DNA of 64,000 bases from Flavobacteriales bacterium. Lineage in GTDB: Bacteria > Bacteroidota > Bacteroidia > Flavobacteriales_F > PHOS-HE28. Positions 46,120-55,644 of this stretch are shown here, piece by piece. The notes under the pieces were generated by a model, which searched no databases, had not been told where the DNA came from, and saw nothing but the letters and a program-made list of their open reading frames with translations. The stretch spans positions 62,001 to 126,000 of the forward strand of contig JADJCX010000035.1 of NCBI GenBank assembly GCA_016703005.1. Reading direction: 5' to 3'. Made by a program: the position numbers and the translations under genes. Numbering within the stretch: position 1 is the first letter of the stretch; each line of letters begins with the position of its first letter.

Positions 46120-47803
46120 GTGTTTCATCCCGACGTATCGGTGGATCAAAGGTACTTGCGATGGATACGGTGAGGCCATTGGCGGCAGGCACGGCACGGC
46201 ATACGCCGCCCACGCAGAAGATGCCCGCGCGCTGGCGGCCGTAGTTCACTTGTATGCGGTTTGCTCCGCGCGTGTAAGCAACGCTGCCCAACGGGTAGTG
46301 GATCTCATCCGTTTTCGCGCCACCACCGTAATTGTACTGGTCCATGGCCGTAATGCTCCAGTGCCCGCCCACGGTGAGTTCCGCAATAGCGGTGGCCCAG
46401 TTGCCGTGGTCCTGTTTGCTGCTGAGGTGCTGCAATTCGAACCGCAGTCCGGTCTCATCGCTGAATTTGTGCAGGCCCTCCAAGATGATCATGTCGGCAT
46501 AGATCACCGGTTCGCCGGCTTTGCCCTGCACGGTTTCAATGTCGTACGCGAGATTGATGTAGGTAAGCGCCAACTCCCACGTGGGGCTCAACTTCTTGCG
46601 CAGTTCCACATTGATGTCGCTGAAGTACAAGCGCTCGCCTTTAGCGAAGAGGCTACTGGTATAGCCGTCGTAGGTAACGGTGTCGTCCACTATGCCCACG
46701 GTATCGAGCGCATACGCAACACTGCCATTGATCGCCAACTTGGTTCCGTACTTACCGCCAAGGGCGGTGCCCTTCTTCCACTTGTAGAAGATCTCGCCTT
46801 GGCCGGCCACTTCATTGTTCGGTTGCGTGGCGTAGGGGTACAGCGTGGCGGGCAGGTTATAGGTGTGCTGCTTGGCTAGTGGCGGCAGGAAGTTGATGTT
46901 GAGGTCGAACGGCCCGGCCGCCCGGTTGCTCCGGTACACCATGTTGTCGTAGCTGTGCACACCGGCGCTGATGCCCAAGCCCTTCACACTGTAGGCGGCG
47001 TTGAACATCAACGCCTCCCCGTTCTTGTAGATGCCGTTGTTGCTGCTGTTGGGGTCGTTGATCTTGTATGCGTACTCGGCGTAGAGGTTCCACTTGGCCG
47101 AGATGTAGTTGAGCCGTGCCGCCCACGCGCCCACGTTCTCCGGAAGTTCCAGCAGCGGGTCGCGGTCCTCCTGGTACTTGCTCACGAAGCTGCCGCCAAG
47201 GATGATGTTGCGGCCTTTCACCGCCAGACTGTCGAAGAGTTCGTTCAGTGAGATCTCCAGATCCACGCCCCTGACAAGTCCCGGTCCTTTGGTAAAGCCA
47301 CCATCGAATCCAAGACGTTGTTCACCGATGAAGCCCTTCAGATACACCCCGTTCACGGGCTTGAATTTCACACGCACGCCGTCCATGGCATTGTCCACGC
47401 CGAGGTAACGTTCTTCATAGCTCCGGAACACCAGCCCGCTACCGAACTGCTCGAAGTAGTTGCCCAAAGTGATCTCCAGATCATCCTGCGCGTAACGCGC
47501 ATACCTGAAACCGATGCCGGAGCCATTGTAGGGTTCGCCGGCCGGGTAGCCCAGCAATGCCGGTGTATAGCTCTCGAAGCGAAGGCCCGCCTCGAACGCC
47601 CCTTTGGTCGCAATGAAATTGCCCCAAGCGTTCAAGCCGAAGTCTTCCGGTGGCGGAACAGCACCGATCTCCTCATCGGGGTTATACAACTGACCGTCGA
47701 TGTTGAAGTTGCCGTGGATCTGCGCGCCACTGTCTTGGGCCGAAGCGCACACCACGAGCAGTGCGAAGGATGCACAGGTCGAAATGCGGAGAAGAGGGGT
47801 CAT
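46088..47803 (-). CDS. DUF6029 outer-membrane beta-barrel protein
   Basis: 571 residues as written: signal peptide 'MTPLLRISTCASFALLVVCA' ending 'SAQ', then 'IHGNFNIDGQLYNPDEEIGA', 'GNYFEQFGSGLVFRSYEER' and alternating strands to 'ANGLTVSIASTF'. DUF6029 proteins are porin-like barrels. The natural end should be at the final Phe. The frame runs 19 codons further into the next gene; one missing T at 46148-46150 would create TGA near 46146 and remove this overlap. The gene lies between the TlpA-like and Omp28 genes. Confidence 0.82.
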   Translation of the reverse strand: MTPLLRISTCASFALLVVCASAQDSGAQIHGNFNIDGQLYNPDEEIGAVPPPEDFGLNAWGNFIATKGAFEAGLRFESYTPALLGYPAGEPYNGSGIGFRYARYAQDDLEITLGNYFEQFGSGLVFRSYEERYLGVDNAMDGVRVKFKPVNGVYLKGFIGEQRLGFDGGFTKGPGLVRGVDLEISLNELFDSLAVKGRNIILGGSFVSKYQEDRDPLLELPENVGAWAARLNYISAKWNLYAEYAYKINDPNSSNNGIYKNGEALMFNAAYSVKGLGISAGVHSYDNMVYRSNRAAGPFDLNINFLPPLAKQHTYNLPATLYPYATQPNNEVAGQGEIFYKWKKGTALGGKYGTKLAINGSVAYALDTVGIVDDTVTYDGYTSSLFAKGERLYFSDINVELRKKLSPTWELALTYINLAYDIETVQGKAGEPVIYADMIILEGLHKFSDETGLRFELQHLSSKQDHGNWATAIAELTVGGHWSITAMDQYNYGGGAKTDEIHYPLGSVAYTRGANRIQVNYGRQRAGIFCVGGVCRAVPAANGLTVSIASTFDPPIRRDETHAQHDPPLFH

Positions 47804-47905
47804 ACAGCGGACGTGCGATACGGGTAAGCCGGAAAGCCCCGCAATGTCGCACGCAGGAACCTTACGCGGTGCAACCGAATGATGAAGATCCTCGGGATGC
47901 CGAGG

Positions 47906-48388
47906 TTACTTGGCGGTAAGCGCTTTCAACTTGGCGTACAGTTCGTTCTCGTCGCCAGGGTTGTACACGTTGTGTTGCCATACGATCTTGCCCGAACCGT
48001 CGATCAGCACGGTGTGCGGCACGTTCTGCACGTTCATGGCGCGCTTCAGGTCGCCGTTCGGGTCCAAGTACACTTCGTAGTCCCATGCTTGGCCGTTCAC
48101 GTAGGGCCCAACCCGGGCCGAGCTCCGTGCATCATCAATGCTAACCGCGATCAGCTTCACGCCGGTGGTCTTCTGCCACTCGTCATACACCTCCGCAATG
48201 GCGTTCAGTTCGCGTTTGCACGGCGCGCACCATGTTGCCCAGAAACTGATGATCATTGGTTTGCCACCGTTGCTGAAGGTCTTTGCATCCACTTTTTTGC
48301 CGTCGAGCCCGGTAACGGATGCACTGGGTATTTGGGCGAACAGCGAAGTGGCCACGACGATGGCGAGCATGGAGAGGAAAGAGCGCAT
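47906..48388 (-). CDS. TlpA-like periplasmic thiol-disulfide oxidoreductase
   Basis: 160 residues from ATG 48388, which gives the signal peptide 'MRSFLSMLAIVVATSLFAQ'; the longer upstream frame is a read-through of the neighbouring terminator. The redoxin core is clear: 'MIISFWATWCAPCKRELNAI' (Cys54, Cys57), 'VKLIAVSIDDARSSARVGPY', 'VQNVPHTVLIDGSGKIV' with the cis-Pro. It reduces disulfides in the periplasm or surface proteins. First gene of the tlpA-DUF6029-Omp28 set. Confidence 0.9.
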   Translation of the reverse strand: MRSFLSMLAIVVATSLFAQIPSASVTGLDGKKVDAKTFSNGGKPMIISFWATWCAPCKRELNAIAEVYDEWQKTTGVKLIAVSIDDARSSARVGPYVNGQAWDYEVYLDPNGDLKRAMNVQNVPHTVLIDGSGKIVWQHNVYNPGDENELYAKLKALTAK

Positions 48389-48434
48389 TGGTAGTTGGGT
48401 TACGAGTTGGTCGGATGGTGCAAGATGGGGGAAC

Positions 48435-48482
48435 AAAAGAAAAGGTCGGCGGCCATGGTGCAAACACCGGACCGCCGACCTC
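48435..48482 (-). terminator. Terminator after the secreted thioredoxin-fold gene
   Basis: Read on the minus strand: 9-bp arms (48472-48480 with 48444-48452), then a T-rich tail TTTTCTTTT (48435-48443). It separates the T9SS gene from the TlpA gene. Confidence 0.85.
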
Positions 48483-48504
48483 TTCGATCGAATTCACATC
48501 GCTA

Positions 48505-49972
48505 TCAACGGTTCAGCGTCACCTTGCGGGTGGTGCTGTTGTCGCCAACGGTGATGTTGAAGTAGTAAAGGCCATTGTTCATGCCGCTCATGTCGATGGT
48601 CTGCACGCCATTGCTGTTCATGGTGCGTGACATGATGCGCTCACCGAGCACATTGTACACGTCCACGTTCACCTTGCTCTCCGCGGTATTGAACGCCAAG
48701 TTCACGTTGCCGTTGGTCGGGTTAGGGTAAAGCTCCACACCAACGGTGTTCGCTGCTTCCGAAACACCTACGGCGTCGTTCACCATGGTATTCGACGATT
48801 CGCAAACGAAGTCAACATCGATCACAACTTGACTGTTGGAATTGCGCACACGGAAATAGGATTGAGCATTACCGGTCAGGCCATCCCCGTAGGCATCAAA
48901 CGCCTCCACTTTATAACATCCCATCTCCGGTGAGCTCAACATCCAATGTGAACGCAGCGCTTGAGCCGTAGGTACCCGGCCCGGCAACCGGCAAACCCCT
49001 GATCGCAATTGGTCGTATTCGCGTTCACCAAAGTATAGTTGCCGCCTAGGCTACAACAACACCGTTGGGATCCAGCATATGCCATGCGAAATTCGTTCGG
49101 GTATTGGTCTACTTACCCTCCACGGTAACAGCCCAGCTAACAGGTGCAGCGGGGATCAATCCTGGATCCAGAACGTTGTCGCTCGCTTGAGCATCGGTCG
49201 TGGTGATGTTCACCGTTACAGCAGCAGCATCGGTCACCGCCACGTTCGAAAAGGTGATGTCGTCCGTGTCGTAGGTGGACAAGTTGCCGGTCCAGTTCTG
49301 CGTAGCCAAGGTGGTATTGCCCTGCTTCACAACGATGGTAGCGCTAGTGATCGCATTAGTGCCCATATTCATGATGGTCACTGGCATGTCCAAGTTTCCG
49401 CAAGCCGAAAGGCTTCCGTTGTAAGAGGCAAGAGCCAAGTTGGTGCCTGCAACTGCCGCTTGGCAGTCACCCGCGTTGGCAATTGCCCAATGAGCAGCGG
49501 TGCTGATCTGGCTGCTTTCCACGATCTTCCGGCTTGGGCAGATGGTATAGATCGTGGGGAAGTACGAGATCTCCAACAAGTTGGCGATGCTAGCATTGTC
49601 GATGATCGGATAGGGCGTTCCGCTGATCCAGTCACCTTGGGTTGCGCCAGTGTTGCCCTGCAGGTCGGCCAAGGTCGTGCTGCCATCTCCTTCGATGAAA
49701 AACACCATCACTTTATCAGCAGCAGTACCGGGACCATATGTGGTATACAGGTCTTCCAGAGCGCCCGTGTTGTGGTAGTTCCAGCAGGGTCCGCACCACG
49801 TGGCGCTCACGTCAACCACCACTGTGTAGCCTTGATCCAAATAGTCGTACAGGTTATGCGTTACGCCGTTGAGGTCGGTGCCCGTGAAATCGGGGCAGAT
49901 GGACCCATCCGGCAATTGAGCCATTGCCGCTGTGGAGGCAACAAGCGAAGCCATGAGTAACAACTTCTTCAT
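48505..49972 (-). pseudogene. Secreted thioredoxin-fold protein with T9SS type A domain, interrupted
   Basis: The start at 49972 gives 'MKKLLLMASLVASTAAMAQL'. A redoxin domain follows ('VVVDVSATWCGPCWNYHNTG', Cys60 and Cys63), then a beta-sandwich ('LDMPVTIMNMGTNAITSATI'). The reading stops at TAG 49109-49111. Directly after, in the same frame, 'TNTRTNFAWHMLDPNGVVVA' goes on; then frames change near 49060 and 49000. From 48960 the last part is in order ('GCYKVEAFDAYGDGLTGNAQ', 'VGVELYPNPTNGNVNLAFNT') and ends with a type A sorting domain. It probably is one gene of about 490 residues with consensus errors. A surface disulfide protein exported via T9SS is inferred. Confidence 0.78.
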
Positions 49973-50178
49973 GTAGGTTGATTTTGGTTGATTTGCGTTG
50001 GTTCGATGGCGATCCGGCAAGACATACGCCAGCCGGAGCGAGGCCGAACATAAGGAGGCTTGTCCTTGCGCCCTCCCGATCGAAACCCACAACCCTTGGG
50101 ATCCCATCTTCTCGCACTGGTCAAGCTCGAACGGCCCATCCCATGACCAACGGAGCGTTGTCCGTTTACTTTTGGCCC

Positions 50179-50922
50179 ATGATGAACAAATACGCTCTTG
50201 CTTTCGCAGCCATCGCTCTAGCCAACAGCACCAGTGCGCAATGGATCACCCTTACCGATGAATACGGTAATGACGTGACCAATAGCAGCATTGACCATTG
50301 GGAGGTGAACTCCTCGAACCCGTTCACCATGGTGATACACCTCGAGGCCGAGCTCAACGGCGGTGGGAATCGCACTGTGAACGTGAAGCGCTATGAGATG
50401 GGCGTTACCACTGGCACCCAGAACTACTTCTGCTGGAACCTGTGCTACCTGCCGCGCAATGCAGGCCAAACGCCACTGTGGATCGGTGGCGATAGTCAGG
50501 CTATGGTTCCCGGTGTTCCGTTCACCGGGTTCGGTGGTTACCACATCCCCAACGGCGATTTCAGCCTAAGCTGCTATCGATATGTATGGTACGATGTTGC
50601 CAACCCGAACGACAGTGCCTTTGTCGACCTCTGTTTCGAGAGTGCCGTTGGTATCGGCGAAGCGTTGTCCGTGGATCAGTTCAGTATTGCGCCGAACCCA
50701 GCGAACGCCTCAGCAATGGTGAGCTTCAGTTCGGCCATCGGCAACGCCGATGGTATCGTGGTACACAATGCATTGGGTAGCCAAGTGCTGAAGGCCTCGG
50801 TTGCCGCAGCTCAGCGCAATGCCCAATTGAGCACCGCTGCATTGCCGGAAGGCGTGTACTTCGTGAGCTTGATGGGTCAGGGACGTACCCTGCGCACACA
50901 GCGACTGGTCGTATCGCGCTAA
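50179..50922 (+). CDS. Small T9SS type A secreted protein
   Basis: 247 residues from ATG 50179 (or 50182): signal peptide 'MMNKYALAFAAIALANSTSA'. A beta-rich domain ('ITLTDEYGNDVTNSSIDHWE' and the aromatic 'NYFCWNLCYLPRNAG') looks like a small immunoglobulin-type fold with a probable disulfide. The type A sorting domain runs from 'FSIAPNPANASAMVSFSSAI' to 'TLRTQRLVVSR'. Divergent from the thioredoxin-fold gene, with about 206 bases between them, and the stop overlaps that of the sirtuin gene. Function unknown. Confidence 0.82.
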   Translation: MMNKYALAFAAIALANSTSAQWITLTDEYGNDVTNSSIDHWEVNSSNPFTMVIHLEAELNGGGNRTVNVKRYEMGVTTGTQNYFCWNLCYLPRNAGQTPLWIGGDSQAMVPGVPFTGFGGYHIPNGDFSLSCYRYVWYDVANPNDSAFVDLCFESAVGIGEALSVDQFSIAPNPANASAMVSFSSAIGNADGIVVHNALGSQVLKASVAAAQRNAQLSTAALPEGVYFVSLMGQGRTLRTQRLVVSR

Positions 50923-51602
50923 GCCAGCTTCAACAGTTCGGAGGCCAGCAGGGGGACGCCCTCGCTGGCCTTCTGCTTTCTATGGTCGATACCCGAACGC
51001 AGCATGGGCACATCACCGGGGTCGATCAGATGGATGGGCACGTTGTTCGGAACGTAGTGCAGCAGGCCCGCCGCCGGGTATACGTTGAGCGAAGTGCCTA
51101 CCACGATCAACCGTTCGCAGCGCATCGCCAGTTCCATGGCTCTGTCCATCATTGGCACGGCCTCACCGAACCATACGATGTGGGGTCGTAGTTGGGATCC
51201 CAGCGGGCACTTGTCGCCCAGGTCAAGTGATGGCCCGTTGATCGGCACTACCACCTGTTGGTCTGCTGTGCTTCGCGCCATCTTGATCTCGCCATGAAGG
51301 TGCAACACGTGGGTGCTTCCGGCGCGCTCGTGCAGGTCGTCGATGTTCTGCGTCACCACATCCACATGAAGGCGCTGTTCCATTTCCGCGATGGCTGTGT
51401 GCGCAGCGTTCGGCTGTGCGGCGATCACCTGCGCGCGTCGTTCGTTGTAGAAGCGCAGCACCAAGGCCGGATCGCGCTGGAAGGCTTCGGGCGTGGCAAC
51501 TTCCTCAATGCGGTGTTCTTCCCACAGGCCGTCGGCAGCGCGGAACGTACGCAGTCCGCTCTCTGCGCTGACTCCAGCCCCGGTGAAGACGAGTATGCGC
51601 AT
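50919..51602 (-). CDS. cobB: NAD-dependent protein deacylase, class III sirtuin (CobB-like)
   Basis: 227 residues from ATG 51602. Rossmann motif 'FTGAGVSAESGLRTFR' (residues 6-21), 'TQNIDDLHERAG' (84-95) and catalytic His in 'LHLHGEI' (His103). Tyr52 and Arg55 ('FYNERRAQ') are the pair that reads succinyl- and malonyl-lysine in SIRT5/CobB-type enzymes. The zinc-binding Cys4 ribbon is not there: only Cys132 remains in that region, within 'LGDKCPLGSQLRPHIVWFGE'. This zinc-less form is common in Bacteroidota as far as I know. The product would remove acyl groups from lysines, using NAD. It ends head-to-head with the T9SS gene (stops overlap). Confidence 0.9.
   Translation of the reverse strand: MRILVFTGAGVSAESGLRTFRAADGLWEEHRIEEVATPEAFQRDPALVLRFYNERRAQVIAAQPNAAHTAIAEMEQRLHVDVVTQNIDDLHERAGSTHVLHLHGEIKMARSTADQQVVVPINGPSLDLGDKCPLGSQLRPHIVWFGEAVPMMDRAMELAMRCERLIVVGTSLNVYPAAGLLHYVPNNVPIHLIDPGDVPMLRSGIDHRKQKASEGVPLLASELLKLA
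50942..50978 (+). terminator. Possible terminator of the small T9SS gene
   Basis: AGGCCAGC (50942-50949) pairs with GCTGGCCT (50964-50971), followed by TCTGCTTTC. It lies inside the 3' end of the sirtuin gene, 20 bases after the plus-strand stop. Confidence 0.35.
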
Positions 51603-51652
51603 CGGGGAACTGGATCGGGGTCTACATCGTGTTCGTTGCGGCTGCCACTGGC

Positions 51653-53338
51653 TCAACGCATGCCCGGCACACTGCCGCCTTTTTTGCCCTTCGGCACCGG
51701 TGCTTTCTTGATCTGGCCGTTCTCGTACTCCACGGTCTTCGTCGGTTTCCCGCTCATATCGAAGGTGGTCATCGTGCCGTGCAATCGCCCGAACTTGTAG
51801 TTCATCTCTTGCACCACGCGGCCGCGCTGATCGTACACCAAGCACTTGCCATCAGGATCACCCATCACCAAGTTCTGCTCGCGCATTTTCACACCGGCGT
51901 CATCATAGTAGATCCAAGGGCCGTTTGGAATGCCTTCGGTGTAGTTGCCTTCACTGGTTATGCTGCCGTAGTTGTTGTAGCTCACCCAGCGACCGCCCTT
52001 CTTGCCGGCTGCGTAGAATCCTTCCTCCTTGAGCTTGCCGTTCTCCCACCAGAATTTCCAAGCGCCATCCTTCCGGTCGTCCTTCCACCAGCCTTCGTAT
52101 TCAGGATGGCCTTCGGGGTTCCAGCCGCGCCATAGCCCGCTGATCTTCCCTGCGGTGAAACTGCCGATGTCCTTCTGTTGTCCGTTCTCGAACCAACTCA
52201 TCCATTCGCCTTCGGCCACGCCGTTCACGTAGGGACCTTCCTGCAGCTTCTTGCCGTTCTCGAACCACGTGGTCCACGTGCCGGTTTTCTTCCCATCGTT
52301 GAAACTTCCCTTCTTCCAATACTGACCGCCCTCATAGAAGTACACCCAGTCGCCGTGCTCTTTGTCGTTCGCGTAGGTACCGGTACTGCTCATTTGCCCG
52401 CTTGGATACCAGTAGCGCCAAGCGCCATGCTGCTTGTCGCTCAAAAGCTCCCTTCCATGTCCTTCTGCGCCTTGGTCGTGTGCCACGTCCACAAGCTGTC
52501 CTTCAGTCCATCCTTGTAGTGGCCAACGATGTTGGGTTCGCCTGAGCTGAAGTTGAGCAGATAGGGCCCCGAGAGTTTCCCGCGCTGGTAGGTCTCCACC
52601 TTTTGCAGCGTGCCATTGCTGAACCAATACTCCCATTTCCCGTGACGAACCCCTGCCAAGTAGGTGCCTTTTGCCTGTGGAAGTCCGGATGGGTAGAACA
52701 AGGTGCTCGACCCGCTCTTAACACCGACAGCATACGCGGTCTCCTCCTGTTTCGCACCGCTTGGGAAGTACGCCCGCACGAGGCCATCGCCTTTGGTGAG
52801 CGTTCGTGATCCGTCCTTGTCCCATGCGTCTATCACGATGACCAGCGAGTCGTTCCACACCTCGTTCAACAGGGGCTTGCCGTCCGCGAAGAAGTAGAGC
52901 CACGTACTGTCCTTCACTCCCTTCTTGTACCAACCGGATTCCATCACCTGTCCGCTGGCGTAATAGCTGGTCATAATGCTGTCCTGCTTTGCCTTTACGG
53001 AACCAGCCATCGTGCTGCACCTGCCCGTTCGCGTAGTACTTGCGCGTGCGCCCGTGCAGCATGCCGCCGGCCTGGCTACTGATCTCCAACAGTTTTCCGC
53101 TGCGGTCCCAGTAGCTCCACTCGCCCCATTCCAGGCCGTTCACATAGAGGCCTTCGCTGCGCTTGATCGTTTTCAGGCTATCCCAATGGTCCACGTACGG
53201 TTGCACCGGCTGCGCCTCAACATCCACATGGGGCATGATGCCCAAGAGCAGCGCTGAGGGAAGAACAAAGCGCAGCACGGACCACCTGCGAAGGCGATGA
53301 ATGCATTGAGTAACCAAGGGGTGGAGCATGATGATCAA
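51653..53338 (-). CDS. MORN-repeat (YwqK-like) protein, frameshifted twice
   Basis: The N-terminus ('VLRFVLPSALLLGIMPHVDV') is a signal or membrane segment. After it come about 18 repeats of the MORN/YwqK type: 'YYANGQVQHDGWFRKGK', 'YYASGQVMESGWYKKGVKD', 'WFENGKKLQEGPYVNGVAEG', and so on. The last repeats end in a basic tail 'APVPKGKKGGSVPGMR'. Two slips split it: near 52988 one base too many ('RKGK' then 'QDSIMTSYY'), and at the A4 run 52443-52446 one A too few ('EGSF' then 'LSDKQHGAW'). After repair it is a single protein of about 560 residues. MORN proteins of Bacteroidota are often called antitoxin-like, but no toxin is next to it; a surface or periplasmic scaffolding role is equally possible. 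Confidence 0.8.
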
Positions 53339-53547
53339 AAGTAGGAACGCATGGAAGGCTCCATGTAGCGTGGGCCGCGAAGCATGAACGATGCCGCGTG
53401 GATGGGTGTGCAGGGTTCAACGGCTTATCCATCGGGGAAATGGCGAACAAAACCCTTCGGCTACATTCGCCTCGCTCGAACCGGTACCCGGAACAAGAAA
53501 TACCCAAGGGTCGCCGCCTGAACTTCCAAATCTCCACATCACTACCC

Positions 53548-53925
53548 ATGACTTTCCCTGCCGAACTCAAGTACACGAAAGACCATGAATGGATCCGCGT
53601 TGAAGGTGACATCGCCGTTATCGGCATCACTGAATTCGCACAAAGCGAACTGGGCGACATCGTTTTCGTGGATATCGGTACGGTCGGCCAGGACCTCAAA
53701 GCCGAGGAAGTCTTCGGAACGGTGGAAGCGGTGAAGACCGTGAGCGACCTCTTCATGCCTGTTAGCGGCAACGTGCTCGAGGTGAATCCAAGTCTCGATG
53801 GTGATCCCGCCAGCGTTAACAAGGATCCCTACGGAGCTGGCTGGATGGTGAAAGTCCGGATGAGCAACCCTGGTGAAGTGGGGAACCTCCTCAGCGCCGA
53901 CGCCTACAAGGCGATCGTGGGCTGA
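53548..53925 (+). CDS. gcvH: Glycine cleavage system H protein
   Basis: 125 residues from the ATG at 53548; the longer upstream frame is noncoding and repeat-like. GcvH carries the lipoyl arm that shuttles the aminomethyl group between GcvP, GcvT and GcvL. The lipoylation site is Lys63 in 'VFGTVEAVKTVSDLFMPVSG'. The conserved ends are 'HEWIRVEGDIAVIGITEFAQ' and 'VNKDPYGAGWMVKVRMS'. VanZ-like follows after 27 bases; the gcvH-vanZ pair is often near sprA in flavobacteria, here 26 kb apart. Confidence 0.97.
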   Translation: MTFPAELKYTKDHEWIRVEGDIAVIGITEFAQSELGDIVFVDIGTVGQDLKAEEVFGTVEAVKTVSDLFMPVSGNVLEVNPSLDGDPASVNKDPYGAGWMVKVRMSNPGEVGNLLSADAYKAIVG

Positions 53926-53952
53926 TAACGAACACGCCACCGGCGCATTCCA

Positions 53953-54345
53953 TTGCTGAAGACTTTTCGCTGGGCGCTGATCTGGGCGCTGTGCATACTC
54001 GTCCTGTGCCTCCTTCCGGGCCGTGCGTTGCCGAAGTGGGATTGGTTCGCACTCTTCGATCTCGATAAGGTGGTTCACCTCGGCATGTTCGGTGCGCTCA
54101 CTGTGCTGTTGGCCGATGCGATGCGCAAGCGCGATGCCTACGCCAGGTACATTCTGCGTGCCGCGGTTTTAAGCATCGCTTATGGTGTTGCCACGGAATT
54201 GCTGCAAGGCATGGAACTGCTCGGCCGCCGCACCGATCCCGGCGACATGGTAGCCAATACAGTAGGAGCGGTGCTCGGTAGCCTGTACGTGCGCTTGCGC
54301 GAGCGATCCGGCAAACCGATCATCCCGATCGCTTTCTTGCGCTGA
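53953..54345 (+). CDS. VanZ-family membrane protein
   Basis: 130 residues using a TTG start at 53953 (no ATG fits). Helices 'ALIWALCILVLCLLPGRALP', 'DKVVHLGMFGALTVLLADAM' and 'AVLSIAYGVATELLQGMELL' with 'RRTDPGDMVANTVGAVLGSL' make the VanZ pattern. Function is not known in Bacteroidota; glycopeptide resistance should not be assumed. It follows gcvH, and the stop abuts the stop of cysN. Confidence 0.85.
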   Translation: MLKTFRWALIWALCILVLCLLPGRALPKWDWFALFDLDKVVHLGMFGALTVLLADAMRKRDAYARYILRAAVLSIAYGVATELLQGMELLGRRTDPGDMVANTVGAVLGSLYVRLRERSGKPIIPIAFLR

Positions 54346-55644
54346 TCAGACGATCATCCCCGCCGCCACCGTCTCGTTGGTCGATTCGTCCACCAGGATC
54401 AAGCTGCCCGTGAACCGATTGCGTTGGTACTTGTCGAAGTGCAACGGCACTGTGGTGCGCAGCTGTACACGACCGATGTCGTTCATACGGATGGTCTGGT
54501 CGCCATCGGCTTTGTGCAACGAACTGATGTCCATGCGGTACTTGACTTCCTTGATCACGCAGCGCGCGTCCCGGCTGTTGTGCTTCACGGCGTATTTGCC
54601 GTTCACTAGCAGCGGCCGTTCGTTGAACCAGCACAGCATCACATCCACATCCTGGCTGCTCTCCGGCAGATTGTTGGCGCCAACGATCACGTCCCCGCGA
54701 CTGATGTCGATCTCGTCCGCAAGGGTCATCACCACGCTTTGGGGGGCGAAGGCCTCATCCACTTCGCGCTCGCCGAGGTTGATGCTTTTGATGGTGCTCT
54801 GGAAACCGCTGGGCAACACGTTCACCTGATCGCCTTTGCGGAACACCCCGCCGGCAACGCGCCCAGCGAAACCACGGAAGTCGTGGTGCTCCTGTGTCAT
54901 GGGCCGCACCACGTATTGCACCGGGAACCGGCGGTCGATGTGGTTGAGGTCGCCTGCGATGTGGATGTTCTCCAGCAAGTACATCAGCGTTGGTCCTTGG
55001 TACCACGGCATGCGCTCGCTGCGGTCCACCACATTGTCGCCCTTCAGTGCACTGATCGGTATGTAGCGAATGTCGCGCACCTCAAGCTTGCTGCTGAAAT
55101 CTTCCAATTCCTTCTGGATGCGCGTGAACGTCGCCTCATCGTATTCCACGAGATCCATCTTGTTGATGCAGAACACCACATGCGGAATACCGAGCAGCGA
55201 TGCGATGAACGAGTGGCGGCAGGTCTGCTCCAGGATCCCTTTGCGCGCGTCAACGAGGATGATCGCCAGGTTCGCGGTGCTGGCACCGGTCACCATGTTG
55301 CGGGTGTACTGGATATGCCCCGGCGTATCGGCGATGATGAACTTCCGCTTCGGCGTGGCGAAGTAGCGGTACGCCACATCGATGGTGATGCCTTGCTCGC
55401 GCTCTGCGCGCAAGCCATCGGTGAGCAGCGATAGGTCCACATCGCCGTTCCCGCGCTTCGCGCTGGCGGCTTCCACCGCTTCCATTTGGTCCTCGAAGAT
55501 CTGCTTGGTGTCGTAGAGCAAGCGACCGATCAATGTGCTCTTACCATCGTCCACGCTGCCCGCCGTGGTGAATCGGAGCAGGTCCATATCCAAGTACCCG
55601 TGCGTGCTATTGTCTTTCATTTTCCGATCGTCTGATCCTGTCAT
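54346..55644 (-). CDS. cysN: Sulfate adenylyltransferase GTPase subunit CysN
   Basis: 432 residues. With CysD it makes adenosine-5'-phosphosulfate from ATP and sulfate, and the GTPase drives the reaction. GTP motifs: 'GSVDDGKST' (29-37), DTPGH (106-110), NKMD (161-164); 'GLRAEREQGITIDVAYRYFA' is the usual switch I region. Elongation-factor-like beta barrels follow. There is no fused CysC domain, as CysC is separate upstream. The start overlaps the cysD stop by one base (ATGA). Confidence 0.96.
   Translation of the reverse strand: MTGSDDRKMKDNSTHGYLDMDLLRFTTAGSVDDGKSTLIGRLLYDTKQIFEDQMEAVEAASAKRGNGDVDLSLLTDGLRAEREQGITIDVAYRYFATPKRKFIIADTPGHIQYTRNMVTGASTANLAIILVDARKGILEQTCRHSFIASLLGIPHVVFCINKMDLVEYDEATFTRIQKELEDFSSKLEVRDIRYIPISALKGDNVVDRSERMPWYQGPTLMYLLENIHIAGDLNHIDRRFPVQYVVRPMTQEHHDFRGFAGRVAGGVFRKGDQVNVLPSGFQSTIKSINLGEREVDEAFAPQSVVMTLADEIDISRGDVIVGANNLPESSQDVDVMLCWFNERPLLVNGKYAVKHNSRDARCVIKEVKYRMDISSLHKADGDQTIRMNDIGRVQLRTTVPLHFDKYQRNRFTGSLILVDESTNETVAAGMIV

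Noticed and set aside
51653..53338. Toxin-antitoxin pair based on the YwqK-like MORN repeats
   Set aside because: No toxin candidate adjoins the gene; the fragments are one frameshifted repeat protein with a signal segment.
53953..54345. Vancomycin resistance gene
   Set aside because: VanZ-family membrane proteins are widespread and there are no vanHAX/RS genes nearby.
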